Below, piece by piece: positions 14,108-24,961 of a DNA stretch of 64,000 bases; within the stretch, counting starts at the first letter, position 1, and each line of letters starts with the position of its first letter. This stretch comes from Siphonodentalium dalli (lineage: Eukaryota > Mollusca > Scaphopoda > Gadilida > Siphonodentaliidae), in the NCBI GenBank assembly GCA_032622095.1, contig CP136063.1:280605426-280669425 (forward strand), written 5' to 3'. Under the pieces are notes generated by a model that saw only the letters and a program-made list of their open reading frames with translations, was not told the DNA's origin and did no database searches. The position numbers and the translations under genes were made by a program.

Positions 14108-16880
14108 GATATCATGAGAGGGTGGGTAGTATATACATCCATGATATTATATATGGATAACATGAAACAGTTTATATATCCATATATATTGATATCATGA
14201 GAGGGTGGGTAGTATATACATCCATGATATTATATATGGATAACATGAAACAGTTTATATATCCATATATATTGATATCATGAGAGGGTGGGTAGTATAT
14301 ACATCCATGATATTATATATGGATAACATGAAACAGTTTATATATCCATATATATTGATATCATGAGAGGGTGGGTAGTATATACATCCATGATATTATA
14401 TATGGATAACATGAAACAGTTTATATATCCATATATATTGATATCATGAGAGGGTGTGTAGTATATACATCCATGATATTATATATGGATAACATGAAAC
14501 AGTTTATATATCCATATATATTGATATCATGAGAGGGTGGGTAGTATATACATCCATGATATTATATATGGATAACATGAAACAGTTTATATATCCATAT
14601 ATATTGATATCATAAGAGGGTGGGTAGTATATACATCCATGATATTATATATGGATAACATGAAACAGTTTATATATCCATATATATTGATATCATGAGA
14701 AGGTGGGTAGTATATACATCCATGATATTATATATGGATAACATGAAACAGTTTATATATCCATATATATTGATATCATGAGAGGGTGGGTAGTTTATAC
14801 ATCCATGCTATTATATATGGATAACATGAAACAGTTTATATATCCATATATATTGATATCATGAGAGGGTGGGTAGTATATACATCCATGATATTATATA
14901 TGGATAACATGAAACAGTTTATATATCCATATATATTGATATCATGAGAAGGTGGGTAGTATATACATCCATGATATTATATATGGATAACATGAAACAG
15001 TTTATATATCCATATATATTGATATCATGAGAGGGTGGGTAGTATATACATCCATGATATTATATATGGATAACATGAAACAGTTTATATATCCATATAT
15101 ATTGATATCATGAGAGGGTGGGTAGTATATACATCCATGATATTATATATGGATAACATGAAACAGTTTATATATCCATATATATTGATATCATGAGAAG
15201 GTGGGTAGTATATACATCCATGATATTATATATGGATAACATGAAACAGTTTATATATCCATATATATTGATATCATGAGAGGGTGGGTAGTATATACAT
15301 CCATGATATTATATATGGATAACATGAAACAGTTTATATATCCATATATATTGATATCATGAGAGGATGGGTAGTATATACATACATGATATTATATATG
15401 GATAAACAGTTTATATATCCATATATATTGATATCATGAGAAGGTGGGTAGTATATACATCCATGATATTATATATGGATAACATGAAACAGTTTATATA
15501 TCCATATATATTGATATCATGAGAGGGTGGGTAGTATATACATCCATGATATTATATATGGATAACATGAAACAGTTTATATATCCATATATATTGATAT
15601 CATGAGAGGGTGGGTAGTATATACATCCATGATATTATATATGGATAACATGAAACAGTTTATATATCCATATATATTGATATCATGAGAGGGTGGGTAG
15701 TATATACATCCATGATATTATATATGGATAACATGAAACAGTTTATATATCCATATATATTGATATCATGAGAAGGTAGGTAGTATATACATCCATGATA
15801 TTATATATGGATAACATGAAACAGTTTATATATCCATATATATTGATATCATGAGAAGGTGGGTAGTATATACATCCATGATATTATATATGGATAACAT
15901 GAAACAGTTTATATATCCATATATATTGATATCATGAGAGGGTGGGTAGTATATACATCCATGATATTATATATGGATAACATGAAACAGTTTATATATC
16001 CATATATATTGATATCATGAGAGGGTGGGTAGTATATACATCCATGATATTATATATGGATAACATGAAACAGTTTATATATCCATATATATTGATATCA
16101 TGAGAAGGTGGGTAGTATATACATCCATGATATTATATATGGATAACATGAAACAGTTTATATATCCATATATATTGATATCATGAGAGGGTGGGTAGTA
16201 TATACATCCATGATATTATATATGGATAACATGAAACAGTTTATATATCCATATATATTGATATCATGAGAGGATGGGTAGTATATACATACATGATATT
16301 ATATATGGATAAACAGTTTATATATCCATATATATTGATATCATGAGAGGGTGGGTAGTATATACATCCATGATATTATATATGGATAACATGAAACAGT
16401 TTATATATCCATATATATTTATATCATGAGAAGGTGGGTAGTATATACATCCATGATATTATATATGGATAACATGAAACAGTTTATATATCCATATATA
16501 TTGATATCATGAGAGGGTGGGTAGTATATACATCCATGATATTATATATGGATAACATGAAACAGTTTATATATCCATATATATTGATATCATGAGAAGG
16601 TGGGTAGTATATACATCCATGATATTATATATGGATAACATGAAACAGTTTATATATCCATATATATTGATATCATGAGAGGGTGGGTAGTATATACATC
16701 CATGATATTATATATGGATAACATGAAACAGTTTATATATCCATATATATTGATATCATAAGAGGGTGGGTAGTATATACATCCATGATATTATATATGG
16801 ATAACATGAAACAGTTTATATATCCATATATATTGATATCATGAGAGGGTGGGTAGTATATACATCCATGATATTATACA
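14108..16880 (+). repeat. Satellite 2, 83-bp unit, about 33 copies
   Basis: The unit has two parts. The first, about 48 bp, has GAGGGTGGGTAGTATATACA. The second, about 35 bp, has GATAACATGAAACAGTTTAT and then TATCCATATATATT. Each part aligns to the 50-bp satellite 1 unit: the first has lost about 2 bp and the second about 15 bp. A 77-bp variant with a 6-bp deletion and the substitution GAGGATGG occurs at 15,361 and 16,268, 907 bp apart, showing an 11-unit higher-order repeat. Within a unit ATCCAT and ATGGAT are inverted partners, so single strands could fold. The last unit decays at 16,868-16,880 into flanking DNA. Confidence 0.95.
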
Positions 16881-17565
16881 TGGAGAGCACGAGAAGGTGA
16901 GTTTTCTATTTCATGTTTGTTTAATTGTTTAAACCATTTACAATCCCCCATAAAATGTCCAAAGTGGGTTGTAGGGAAGGGGTGCCGCCCTTCTAAATCC
17001 TCCCGGGTATATCCCCAAATCCCCAAAATAAAGGTGAGTTTTCTATCAATATAGAAATAAAAGTTATGAAAAATAACTACTTCTTGTAAGATTACCAGCC
17101 TTTCTTGAACACCACGTCGGAGTGTTCCGCGTCATATTAAGGTATTCGGTATATAATATAATATAATAGATGATTGATATTATAACATTGAAACAAAATG
17201 TATACACGAGGTCATGTCCACATGTATCTCGTGCACCTAAAATTCGTAACAATTATGTTATAGTGGCTCGCACAGAAACCCTTTATACAGGTACGACCCA
17301 AGGAAAGCAGGAAGAATCCAGTTCCAATTTAAATTCCAATTTGAAACATTTGCAGCTGCTGTCTGGATCGAATGGTCGATAAATGTATTTCCGGACTGTT
17401 GCTTCAATTCCCGATCGGGTGCTCTTAAAATACAGACAGAAGCCCGCATGGTGCGTGTTAAAACACCATTAATTAAGGAGATGTTACACACCAAAGCGCA
17501 CACTTTGTGACAGGGATTCACGCGTGAGAAACATTGATAGCTGTCGAATGGATTCAGCAAGATTT
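16881..17565. other. Spacer right of satellite 2, no gene recognised
   Basis: Higher in G+C than the arrays. The words AAGGTGAGTTTTCTAT occur twice (about 16,895 and 17,031), a short direct repeat. Two overlapping short frames (17,170-17,382 on plus; 17,258-17,560 on minus, 100 codons) show no family resemblance I can name. I see no splice-flanked exon or RNA gene. Confidence 0.5.
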
Positions 17566-18000
17566 CTCGACTTGCCTAAAGTGAGGTGGAAAGGGAGAGA
17601 AGATTTTAGCAATCATTCTGCGATCAGCTGCACGGTTAAAGAGGGATTGTACCCTAAATCTGGTAATTTATGGGACCATCTCCTTTTATACTCAACATAA
17701 TATATGCAACAAATGAATGAAATTGCGCCATGGATTAGTGCCAAATACACTAACGTGCTCTATGAACGACGCAAATAACATGGTAATTATAATGAAAATG
17801 AATCCAATGTATTTGGCACTAATCCATGGCTCAAATTCTTTCATATGTTGCATAAAATTATATTCTGTTGATTATAAAATGAGGTGGTCCCATACATGGC
17901 AGGATTCAGTTAACAGTATCCATTTTGCCTTGCATCGGGGCAGCTGATCGCAGAATGATTGCAATATTCTCCTCCCCCTTTCAACGTTAAGCTGGTCGAG
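17566..18000. mobile_element. Foldback element, about 435 bp
   Basis: The two halves are imperfect inverted copies. The best-conserved block is GCAATCATTCTGCGATCAGC at 17,610 against its reverse complement ending near 17,962. A second block, CCATGGATTAGTGCCAAATA near 17,730, faces TATTTGGCACTAATCCATGG at 17,810. Terminal similarity fades at CTCGAC (17,566) and GTCGAG (18,000). The loop is only about 60 bp. I found no clear target-site duplication and no coding capacity. It resembles a decayed foldback/MITE; the family is not recognised. Confidence 0.7.
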
Positions 18001-18371
18001 TACTCTCGATACCAACTTGCGTTGAATAAAATGTTGATATATAACTCTTTTCGGACAATTGTATACTATAGCGGACAGCGGTTAGCATTATTTGTTTTTG
18101 GCAATTAATCGATTCTTTCAAGAAATGTTGATGGAATTTGATGATATGGGGATCGACCATCGAATCGGATTGTGAACCTTTCATGCCGACGAAACTCCTA
18201 ATAGATCCAGTTACATGAAGTGTTCCTTAAACTCCTTTCAATAATTTGCAGGCTTCTCTCAGCTTATAAACCAAGCAACCATAATTACTCAAAAGTCTAC
18301 CACTATTATCGATCTTATACTGATTTCGGGCTCAGGCAATTATAGTGATAGTGGAGTCTTAAAAAAGACCG
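18001..18371. other. Spacer, nothing recognised
   Basis: Mixed-composition DNA with only a 65-codon minus-strand frame (17,987-18,184) that overlaps the foldback edge. No repeat, RNA gene or coding similarity was seen. Confidence 0.4.
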
Positions 18372-18835
18372 AAATGTGACCCGCCATATCAAATCCAGTC
18401 GTAAGTCGGGATTTTTTTTACCCTGTGCCAATACATTCTCTTATATATGCGAGTCGACCGTAGGTCGCCTCGCATATATAAGAGAATGCATTGGCCTAAC
18501 AATTTTTTACAATTTTAATAATTTGTTCTTGTATTCTTTAACAATTTTATAATTTCACCCATACAGAGCCCCAGACAAACATGAGCAGACGACACTCTTA
18601 TATATGCTTCTATATATGTGTGAAGCTCCCTGCAGGGTAATGGATGTTTTTTATTTTATGTCCTAAAATTGTAAGAAACATTTATTTAAAAAAAATGATA
18701 AAAAATTGTTAGGCCAATGCATTCTCTTATATATGCGAGGCGACCTATGGTCGACTCGCATATATAAGAGAATGCATTGGCACAGGGTAAAAAAATCCCG
18801 ACTTACGACTGGATTTGATATGGCGGGTCACAAAT
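18372..18835. mobile_element. Double-hairpin MITE, copy 1 (complete)
   Basis: A 456-bp element (18,376-18,831) with long terminal inverted repeats starting GTGACCCGCCATATCAAATC and ending with the inverse. It is flanked by AAAT at 18,372-18,375 and 18,832-18,835, a possible 4-bp target duplication. Just inside each terminus lies a near-perfect palindrome of about 67 bp (18,428-18,494 and 18,714-18,780). Each runs CCAATGCATTCTC..GCGAG, a short GTCGAC-containing loop, then the inverse. The ~220-bp interior is not symmetric and contains CCCTGCAGGG. It has no open frame, so it would be non-autonomous. A 2-bp duplication with termini TGTGACC is an equally possible reading, because the flanking bases are complementary. 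Confidence 0.85.
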
Positions 18836-18885
18836 GCCTTCGAAGTGCATGGGTTCACGCGAGATAACGTAACTATACATGTATG

Positions 18886-19322
18886 TTCAAGCCTGAGTTT
18901 AGTGTCTGTCATTTACAGAATTAGTTCCCCAGAGGGTGAATTTAGTGATGCTACCCCGCTGTACCAAATTTACCCTCTGGGGACCTCATTCTGCTTAGGC
19001 CTCATCTTCTGGGAAATAACTACAGTCTCAAGTTAACATTGTTTTTAGTTATTTTTTCCCTTCTGGGAAGTTTCTATATCCCCTAACTTGCAGAAGTCAA
19101 ATTGCATAATCAGGTGACTAATGGGTGAACATCACCAACTTCAATTGGGGAACCTCAATATGATCCTAAGTCCCCCATAGCAGTTGAGATTAACTAAGCA
19201 GAATGGGATGCACAAAGGGTGAATTTGGTTATGCTAGCCCGCTATGCGGGATATTGTCTCTAAATTCACCCTCTGTGGACCTCATTCTGCAAATGTCAGA
19301 CACACTAAACTCAGGCTTGTGT
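18886..19322. mobile_element. Foldback element lying between two MITE copies
   Basis: The arm CAAGCCTGAGTTTAGTGT (about 18,888) has its inverse ACACTAAACTCAGGCTTG ending near 19,320. The similarity continues inward for roughly 110 bp on each side, ending at CTCATTCTGC near 18,994 on the left and GCAGAATGGGATG near 19,199 on the right. Each arm contains its own smaller palindrome (AGAGGGTGAATTT facing AAATTTACCCTCT), giving a four-armed folding potential. The middle (about 19,000-19,195) is single copy in this window. Several short frames here are by-products. The family is not recognised. Confidence 0.7.
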
Positions 19323-19423
19323 ATGTTGGATTTGATTAACCCTGATTGGGAGTTAAACCATGATTGGGATGTTAAACTACACAATTGGGTTGTTGATTGA
19401 ATCGGACCCAATGTTACTGCAGT

Positions 19424-19812
19424 TAGTCGGGATTTTTTTTACCCTGTGCCAATGCATTCTCTTATATATGCGAGTCGACCATAGGTCGCCTCGCATATAT
19501 AAGAGAATGCATTGGCCTAACAATTTTTTATAATTTTTTTAAATAAATGTTTCTTACAATTTTTAGGACATAAAATAAAAAACATCCATTACCCTGCAGG
19601 GAGCCCCACACATATATAGAAGCATATAGAAGAGTGTCGTCTGCTCATGTTTGTCTGGGGCTCTGTATGGGTGAAATTATAAAATTGTTAAAGAATACAA
19701 GAACAAATTATGAAAATTGTAAAAAATTGATAGGCCAATGCATTCTCTTATATATGCGAGGCGACCTATGGTATATATATAAGAGAATGCATTGGCACAG
19801 GGTAAAAAAATC
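19424..19812. mobile_element. Double-hairpin MITE, copy 2 (ends truncated)
   Basis: Same family as 18,376-18,831 but with the asymmetric interior in the opposite orientation: it reads CCCTGCAGGG, then the block equivalent to the copy 1 interior reversed. The left palindrome is intact (19,449-19,515). The right one has lost its loop, reading CCTATGGTATATATATAAG near 19,765-19,785. Both outer termini are eroded: the left begins at TTAGTCGGGATT and the right stops at GGTAAAAAAATC. No target duplication remains. The 91-codon frame at 19,634-19,909 crosses the MITE boundary and is not a gene. Confidence 0.85.
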
Positions 19813-20084
19813 GAATCCAGTTCTTTACTTTTTGGTGATGGTGATTCTCAAGTCATACCCTTACTTTGGAAATTTAGTATTAAATAAGATTTGGGACCAT
19901 AAAATGTGATTTTCTCAACAACAAATTTCTTATGGAGTTCCCCTGAATCAAGACATATTCATTGGTTGGCAATTCTCTGACTGTTACGTCTGTATGTGCG
20001 GACACAATCATTTGATTGCTAAGTAAATGTCATATTTTTTTTTAATATGCCACCAGTGAAGTGACCAGTGTGTTATTTACTACA
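19813..20084. other. Short spacer, nothing recognised
   Basis: A+T-rich DNA between the MITE and the composite repeat array, including a run of ten T near 20,034. No gene or repeat is seen. Confidence 0.4.
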
Positions 20085-20106
20085 TCTCATATATATTTTG
20101 AAGACC

Positions 20107-20140
<34 letters not shown>
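20107..20140 (+). repeat. GTCT microsatellite tract at the head of the first composite copy
   Basis: A run of CTGT/GTCT tetramers with one GTTT interruption. Equivalent but shorter and more mixed tracts (TGTATGTTTGTCTG types) stand at the head of the other five copies, near 20,888, 21,287, 21,890, 22,389 and 23,018. Length differences here account for the residue of copy-length variation not explained by 122-bp unit number. Confidence 0.85.
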
Positions 20141-20774
20141 ATTAATACAAATCTACGATTCTCGACCGATCGGGACGAAACTTGGTACGTGTGTGTAGTT
20201 TGACCAGGCGGTGGTCGCTGTCGTATTGGCGAGCCCATGCGACGCCCGTGCAGCGCATGCGCAGACGAGATCTCGGAAACGGGTGGAGCTATCGACTTGA
20301 AATTTGGTATGTGAATGTATCTTGCCCCGAATACGAATTTTATCGGGTCGCCGAGCCCGTGCGACGCCAGCTTCGCGCATGTGCAGACGAGATCTCGGAA
20401 ACGGGTGGAGCTATCGACTTGAAATTTGCTATGTGAATGTATCTTGCCCCGGTTACGAATTTTATCGGGTCGCCGAGCCCGTGCGACGCCAGCTTCGCGC
20501 ATGCGCAGACCAGATCTCGGAAACGGGTGGAGCTATCGACTTGAAATTTGGTATGTGAATGTATCTTGCCCCGGATACGAATTTTATCGGGCCACCGATC
20601 CCGCGCGACGCCAGTTTCGCGTATGCGCAGACGAGATCTCCGAAACGGGTGGAGCTATCGACTTGAAAGTTGGTATGTGAATGTATCTTGCCCCGGATAC
20701 GAATTTTGTCGGGTCGCCGAGCCCGTGCGACGCCAGCTTCGCGCATGCGCAGACCAGATCTCGGAAACGGGTGG

Positions 20775-20834
20775 AGCTATCGACTTGAAATTTGGTTTTT
20801 GAATAGCTATCGACTTGAAATTTGGTTTTTGAAT
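20775..20834 (+). repeat. 30-bp tandem duplication at the end of composite copy 1
   Basis: The 30 bp starting AGCTATCGACTTGAAA and ending GGTTTTTGAAT occur at 20,775-20,804 and again at 20,805-20,834. Only the first of the six composite copies has this duplication. Confidence 0.9.
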
Positions 20835-23357
20835 AGCCCGGACAACGTCGGGCTCATCGGCTAGTCTCATATATATTTTGAAGACCTCTGTTTGTCTGTA
20901 TGTTTGTCTGTATGTCTGTATGTCATTTATAGAAATCTACGATTCTCGACCGATCGGGACGAAACTTGGTACGTGCGTGTAGTTTGACCAAGCGGTCGTC
21001 GTTGTCGTATTGGCGAGCCCGTGCGACGCCCGTTCAGCGCATGCGCAGACGAGATCTCGGAAACGGGTGGAGCTATCGACTTGAAATTTACTATGTGAAT
21101 GTATCTTGCTCCGGATACGAATTTTATCGGGTCGCCGAGGCCGTGCGACGCCAGCTTCGTGCACGCGCAGACCAGATCTCGGAAACGGGTGGAGCTATCG
21201 ACTTGAAATTTGGTTTTTGAATAGCCCGGACAACGTCGGGCTCATCGGCTAGTCTCATATATATTTTGAAGACCTCTGTATGTCTGTCTGTCATTTATAG
21301 AAATCTACGATTCTCGACCGATCGGGACGAAACATGGTACGTGTTTGTAGTTTGACCAGGCGGTCGTCGTTGTCGTATTGGCGAGCCCGTGCGACGCCCG
21401 TGCAGCGCATGCGCAGACGAGATCTCGGAAACGGGTGGAGCTATCGACTTGAAATTTGCTATGTGAATGTATCTTGCCCCGGATACGAATTTTATCGGGT
21501 CGCCGAGCCCGTGCGACGCCAGATTCGCGCATGCGCAGACGAGATCTCGGAAACGGGTGGAGCTATCGACTTGAAATTTACTATGTGAATGTATCTTGCC
21601 CGGCTACGAATTTTATCGGGTCGCCGAGGCCGTGCGACGCCAGCTTCGCGCATGCGCAGACCAGATCTCGGAAACGGGTGGAGCTATCGACTTGAAATTT
21701 ACTATGTGAATGTATCTTGCTCCGGATACGAATTTTATCGGGTCGCCGAGGCCGTGCGACGCCAGCTTCGTGCACGCGCAGACCAGATCTCGGAAACGGG
21801 TGGAGCTATCGACTTGAAATTTGGTTTTTGAATAGCCCGGACAACGTCGGGCTCATCGGCTAGTCTCATATATATTTTTGAAGACCTCTGTATGTTTGTC
21901 TGTATGTCTGTCTGTCATTTATAGAAATCTACGATTCTCGACCGATCGGGACGAAACATGGTACGTGTTTGTAGTTTGACCAGGCGGTCGTCGTTGCCGT
22001 ATTGGCGAGCCCGTGCGACGCCCGTGCAGCGCATGCGCAGACGAGATCTCGGAAACGGGTGGAGCTATCGACTTGAAATTTACTATGTGAATGTATCTTG
22101 CCCGGCTACGAATTTTATCGGGTCGCCGAGGCCGTGCGACGCCAGCTTCGCGCATGCGCATACCAGATCTCGGAAACGGGTGGAGCTATCGACTTGAAAT
22201 TTACTATGTGAATGTATCTTGCTCCGGATACGAATTTTATCGGATCGCCGAGCCCGTGCGACGCCAGCTTCGTGCACGCGCAGACCAGATCTCGGAAACG
22301 GGTGGAGCTATCGACTTGAAATTTGGTTTTTGAATAGCCCGGACAACGTCGGGCTCATCGGCTAGTCTCATATATATTTTGAAGACCTCTGTATGTTTGT
22401 CTGTATGTCTGTCTGTCTGTCATTTATAGAAATCTACGATTCTCGACCGATCGGGACGAAACATGGTACGTGTTTGTAGTTTGACCAGGCGGTCGTCGTT
22501 GTCGTATTGGCGAGCCCGTGCGACGCCCGTGCAGCGCATGCGCAGACGAGATCTCGGAAACGGGTGGAGCTATCGACTTGAAATTTTGCTATGTGAATGT
22601 ATCTTGCCCCGGATACGAATTTTATCGGGTCGCCGAGCCCGTGCGACGCCAGCTTCGCGCATGCGCAGACGAGATCTCGGAAACGGGTGGAGCTATCGAC
22701 TTGAAATTTACTATGTGAATGTATCTTGCCCGGCTACGAATTTTATCGGGTCGCCGAGTCCGTGCGACGCCAGCTTCGCGCATGCGCAGACCAGATCTCG
22801 GAAACGGGTGGAGCTATCGACTTGAAATTTACTATGTGAATGTATCTTGCTCCGGATACGAATTTTATCGGATCGCCGAGCCCGTGCGACGCCAGCTTCG
22901 TGCACGCGCAGACCAGATCTCGGAAACGGGTGGAGCTATCGACTTGAAATTTGGTTTTTGAATAGCCCGGACAACGTCGGGCTCATCGGCTAGTCTCATA
23001 TATATTTTGAAGACCTCTGTATGTTAGTCTGTATGTCTGTCTGTCATTTATAGAAATCTACGATTCTCGACCGATCGGGACGAAACTTGGTACGTTTGTG
23101 TAGTTTGACCAGGCGGTCGTCGTTGTCGTATTGGCGAGCCCGTGCGACGCCCGTGCAGCGCATGCGCAGACGAGATCTCGGAAACGGGTGGAGCTATCGA
23201 CTTGAAATTTGCTATGTGAATGTATCTTGCTCCCGATACGAATTTTATCGGGTCGCCGAGCCCGTGCGACGCCAGCTTCGTGCACGCGCAGACCAGATCT
23301 CGGAAACGGGTGGAGCTATCGACTTGAAATTTGGTTTTTGAATAGCCCGGACAACGT

Positions 23358-24164
23358 GAAATAATTGGGATGTTTAACATCATTTTCGTATTGAGTGAAG
23401 GCCAACTCCATGTACGTTTTGTTATAGGAAAATACCCTGATTTAGTCCAATTATTCAATAAAAGGGCGCTAGGCCACACGTTTCCCGAATAATGATGATT
23501 TATTTGACCGCTGCCTTTTTTTTTTTAATGAAAAGTTTGATTCTGGGAACGATAATTGAATCAAAGTTTGCTTCCAACCGTCCATGTTGTTAAAGGCCCA
23601 CTTAATTTTCGAATCCCCAGATCTCATTATATAAAATATTTGCCACATCATATACCATTTGAAAGAAGAAGGTCCAAAACATTGTATTTTCAACTTATTC
23701 GATGTAATAAATTGCGAACATGTTGTTTTTGTTGAGATATCGACGTGTGTTCGGTGCTAAAGTTTCTGCAGAAAGTCGATTATTTTCAATGGAAGGGGAA
23801 TAAATATATATATTTAGATATAGCGTTATTCCCCTTCCATTGAAAATAAACTACAGTTTGAATTATATTGTATTCTATTGTATTGTATTGAGCCATAACC
23901 GGGGAAATTAATTTTATGAAATCAGCTATTTTCTATTACTCTATGGGCACCTTCTGAGACACAGACGTTCTAAATGGTGATGAATTATAGCATTTTAATC
24001 ATATTTTATGGTATATATTGTTATTAAAACCGTATATCAAGACACTATAAAAAATAATCGGTTACACGAAAATTAAGCGGGCCTTTAACACACTTATTTA
24101 GACACCAGAAGAAAAAGGGTGTTGGCTTTTGTATATTTCTTCTACAAAATAACTTCCTCCTCGA
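23358..24164. other. A+T-rich spacer, hairpin but no gene
   Basis: Single-copy-looking DNA. It contains a 74-codon minus-strand frame (23,469-23,693) without recognisable similarity, the perfect hairpin at 23,780-23,849, and a short ATTGT microsatellite near 23,868-23,889. I see no splice-flanked coding pattern. Confidence 0.5.
23780..23849. repeat. Perfect 24-bp-arm hairpin
   Basis: The arm TTATTTTCAATGGAAGGGGA plus ATAA (23,780-23,803) is exactly complementary to 23,826-23,849. The loop is 22 bp of A/T-rich sequence. Perfect arms in otherwise diverged DNA suggest a recent event or a selected fold. It could be the remains of a small foldback element; it does not look like a bacterial-type terminator. 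Confidence 0.85.
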
Positions 24165-24660
24165 TGGCGAACATTCTGAGTCGAAAAGGGGCATATGACT
24201 CTGTCAGAACTGGTCGCACCAGACCCAAATTCAAACATGTGATTAATCCATATTCTATACTTTCTCATAAGAAGACCAAAGTTTCATTAAAATGATATGA
24301 TATATACTATATTCAATTTATCTTCCAGACAAGAAAATAATGATCAAATTCTAAATCGAATGATGGGGCCTGACTTCGACAGAAAAGGTCGGACCGGACC
24401 GATATTCGAACTTGCTCGGGACGTTCACATATAAAGCACATAGACATACCAAGAGTCATAACCTTCTGTCAAAAACTACTCAAGTTATCATCCGGAAAAC
24501 AACAAAATCAACAAATTCTAAGTCGAAAATGGGCATATCTCCGCTATAGAAATGGTAGGACCGGATCCAAATTCGAACTTGATCTGGACGTTCCTACATA
24601 AAGACCACACACCAAGTTGCATTAACTTATGTCGAATTGTGTATACTAACACCCATTTTA
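24165..24660 (+). repeat. Diverged tandem repeat of about 170 bp, three copies
   Basis: Three degenerate copies are marked by GAGTCGAAAAGGGGCAT (24,177), AAATCGAATGATGGGGCC (24,352) and AAGTCGAAAATGGGCAT (24,519), spaced 175 and 167 bp. Each then has a GG(T/A)CGGACC/GACC-like word and AAATTCGAACTTG or a variant, with AGACCA..CAAGT later in the unit. Copies differ at many positions, so the repeat is old. Small frames inside it are incidental. The family is not recognised. Confidence 0.65.
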
Positions 24661-24779
24661 TTTTTATTTTTTCGGGGGACAAATAAAAGTGACAACGGCC
24701 TGATAGATTCACTGGAAAGATGTATAATACAATACATATGCATTTGCCAATGGCTGTTCTCTAATATCCATTTTTATAC

Positions 24780-24830
24780 AAAAGTCAGAGAAGTCGTTGT
24801 AGAGAAATAAACATTGACAAGCGATTTTAA
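24780..24830 (+). repeat. 91-bp tandem repeat, diverged left fragment
   Basis: The sequence AAAGTCAGAGAAGT..GACAAGCGATTTTAA is a shortened, diverged copy of the 91-bp unit found to the right of the mobile element. It supplies the left half of the element's insertion site. Confidence 0.7.
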
Positions 24831-24961
24831 CTCTTTCGCTGCCAAAGGCGCATAAATGCGAACTTCGAAGACGCTACCAATCGCGCATTTTTGCGAATTT
24901 GGTATGTAGTCTAATGTATGGGATATAACTCTATTCTTTCCGGCATGTTTGGCAGTGCACA

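Larger units (their letters stand above)
20085..23357 (+). repeat. Composite tandem repeat: six copies of a GTCTG head plus 122-bp units
   Basis: Six head-to-tail copies start with TCTCATATATATTTTGAAG at 20,085, 20,865, 21,253, 21,864, 22,366 and 22,994. Each begins with a GTCTG/GTATGTCT tract, then a conserved ~100-bp lead (GATTCTCGACCGATCGGGAC), then 122-bp units with core GGAAACGGGTGGAGCTATCG, then a closing GAATAGCCCGGACAACGTCG. The unit numbers are 5, 2, 4, 3, 4 and 2. Copy lengths (780, 388, 611, 502, 628, 364) differ accordingly. The last copy stops abruptly at ACAACGT, 17 bp short of the usual junction. The 122-bp units are G+C-rich, unlike everything around them. The many 60-120-codon frames on both strands shift frame from unit to unit, so they are not evidence of a protein. 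Confidence 0.93.

Noticed and set aside
17258-17560. 100-codon minus-strand frame
   Set aside because: No motif or family resemblance, no splice context, and overlapping frames on the other strand are equally long.
20080-23479. Many 60-143-codon frames, some Arg/Cys-rich, as a protein family
   Set aside because: They follow the 122-bp unit, change frame from unit to unit and occur on both strands; nothing indicates selection on the protein.
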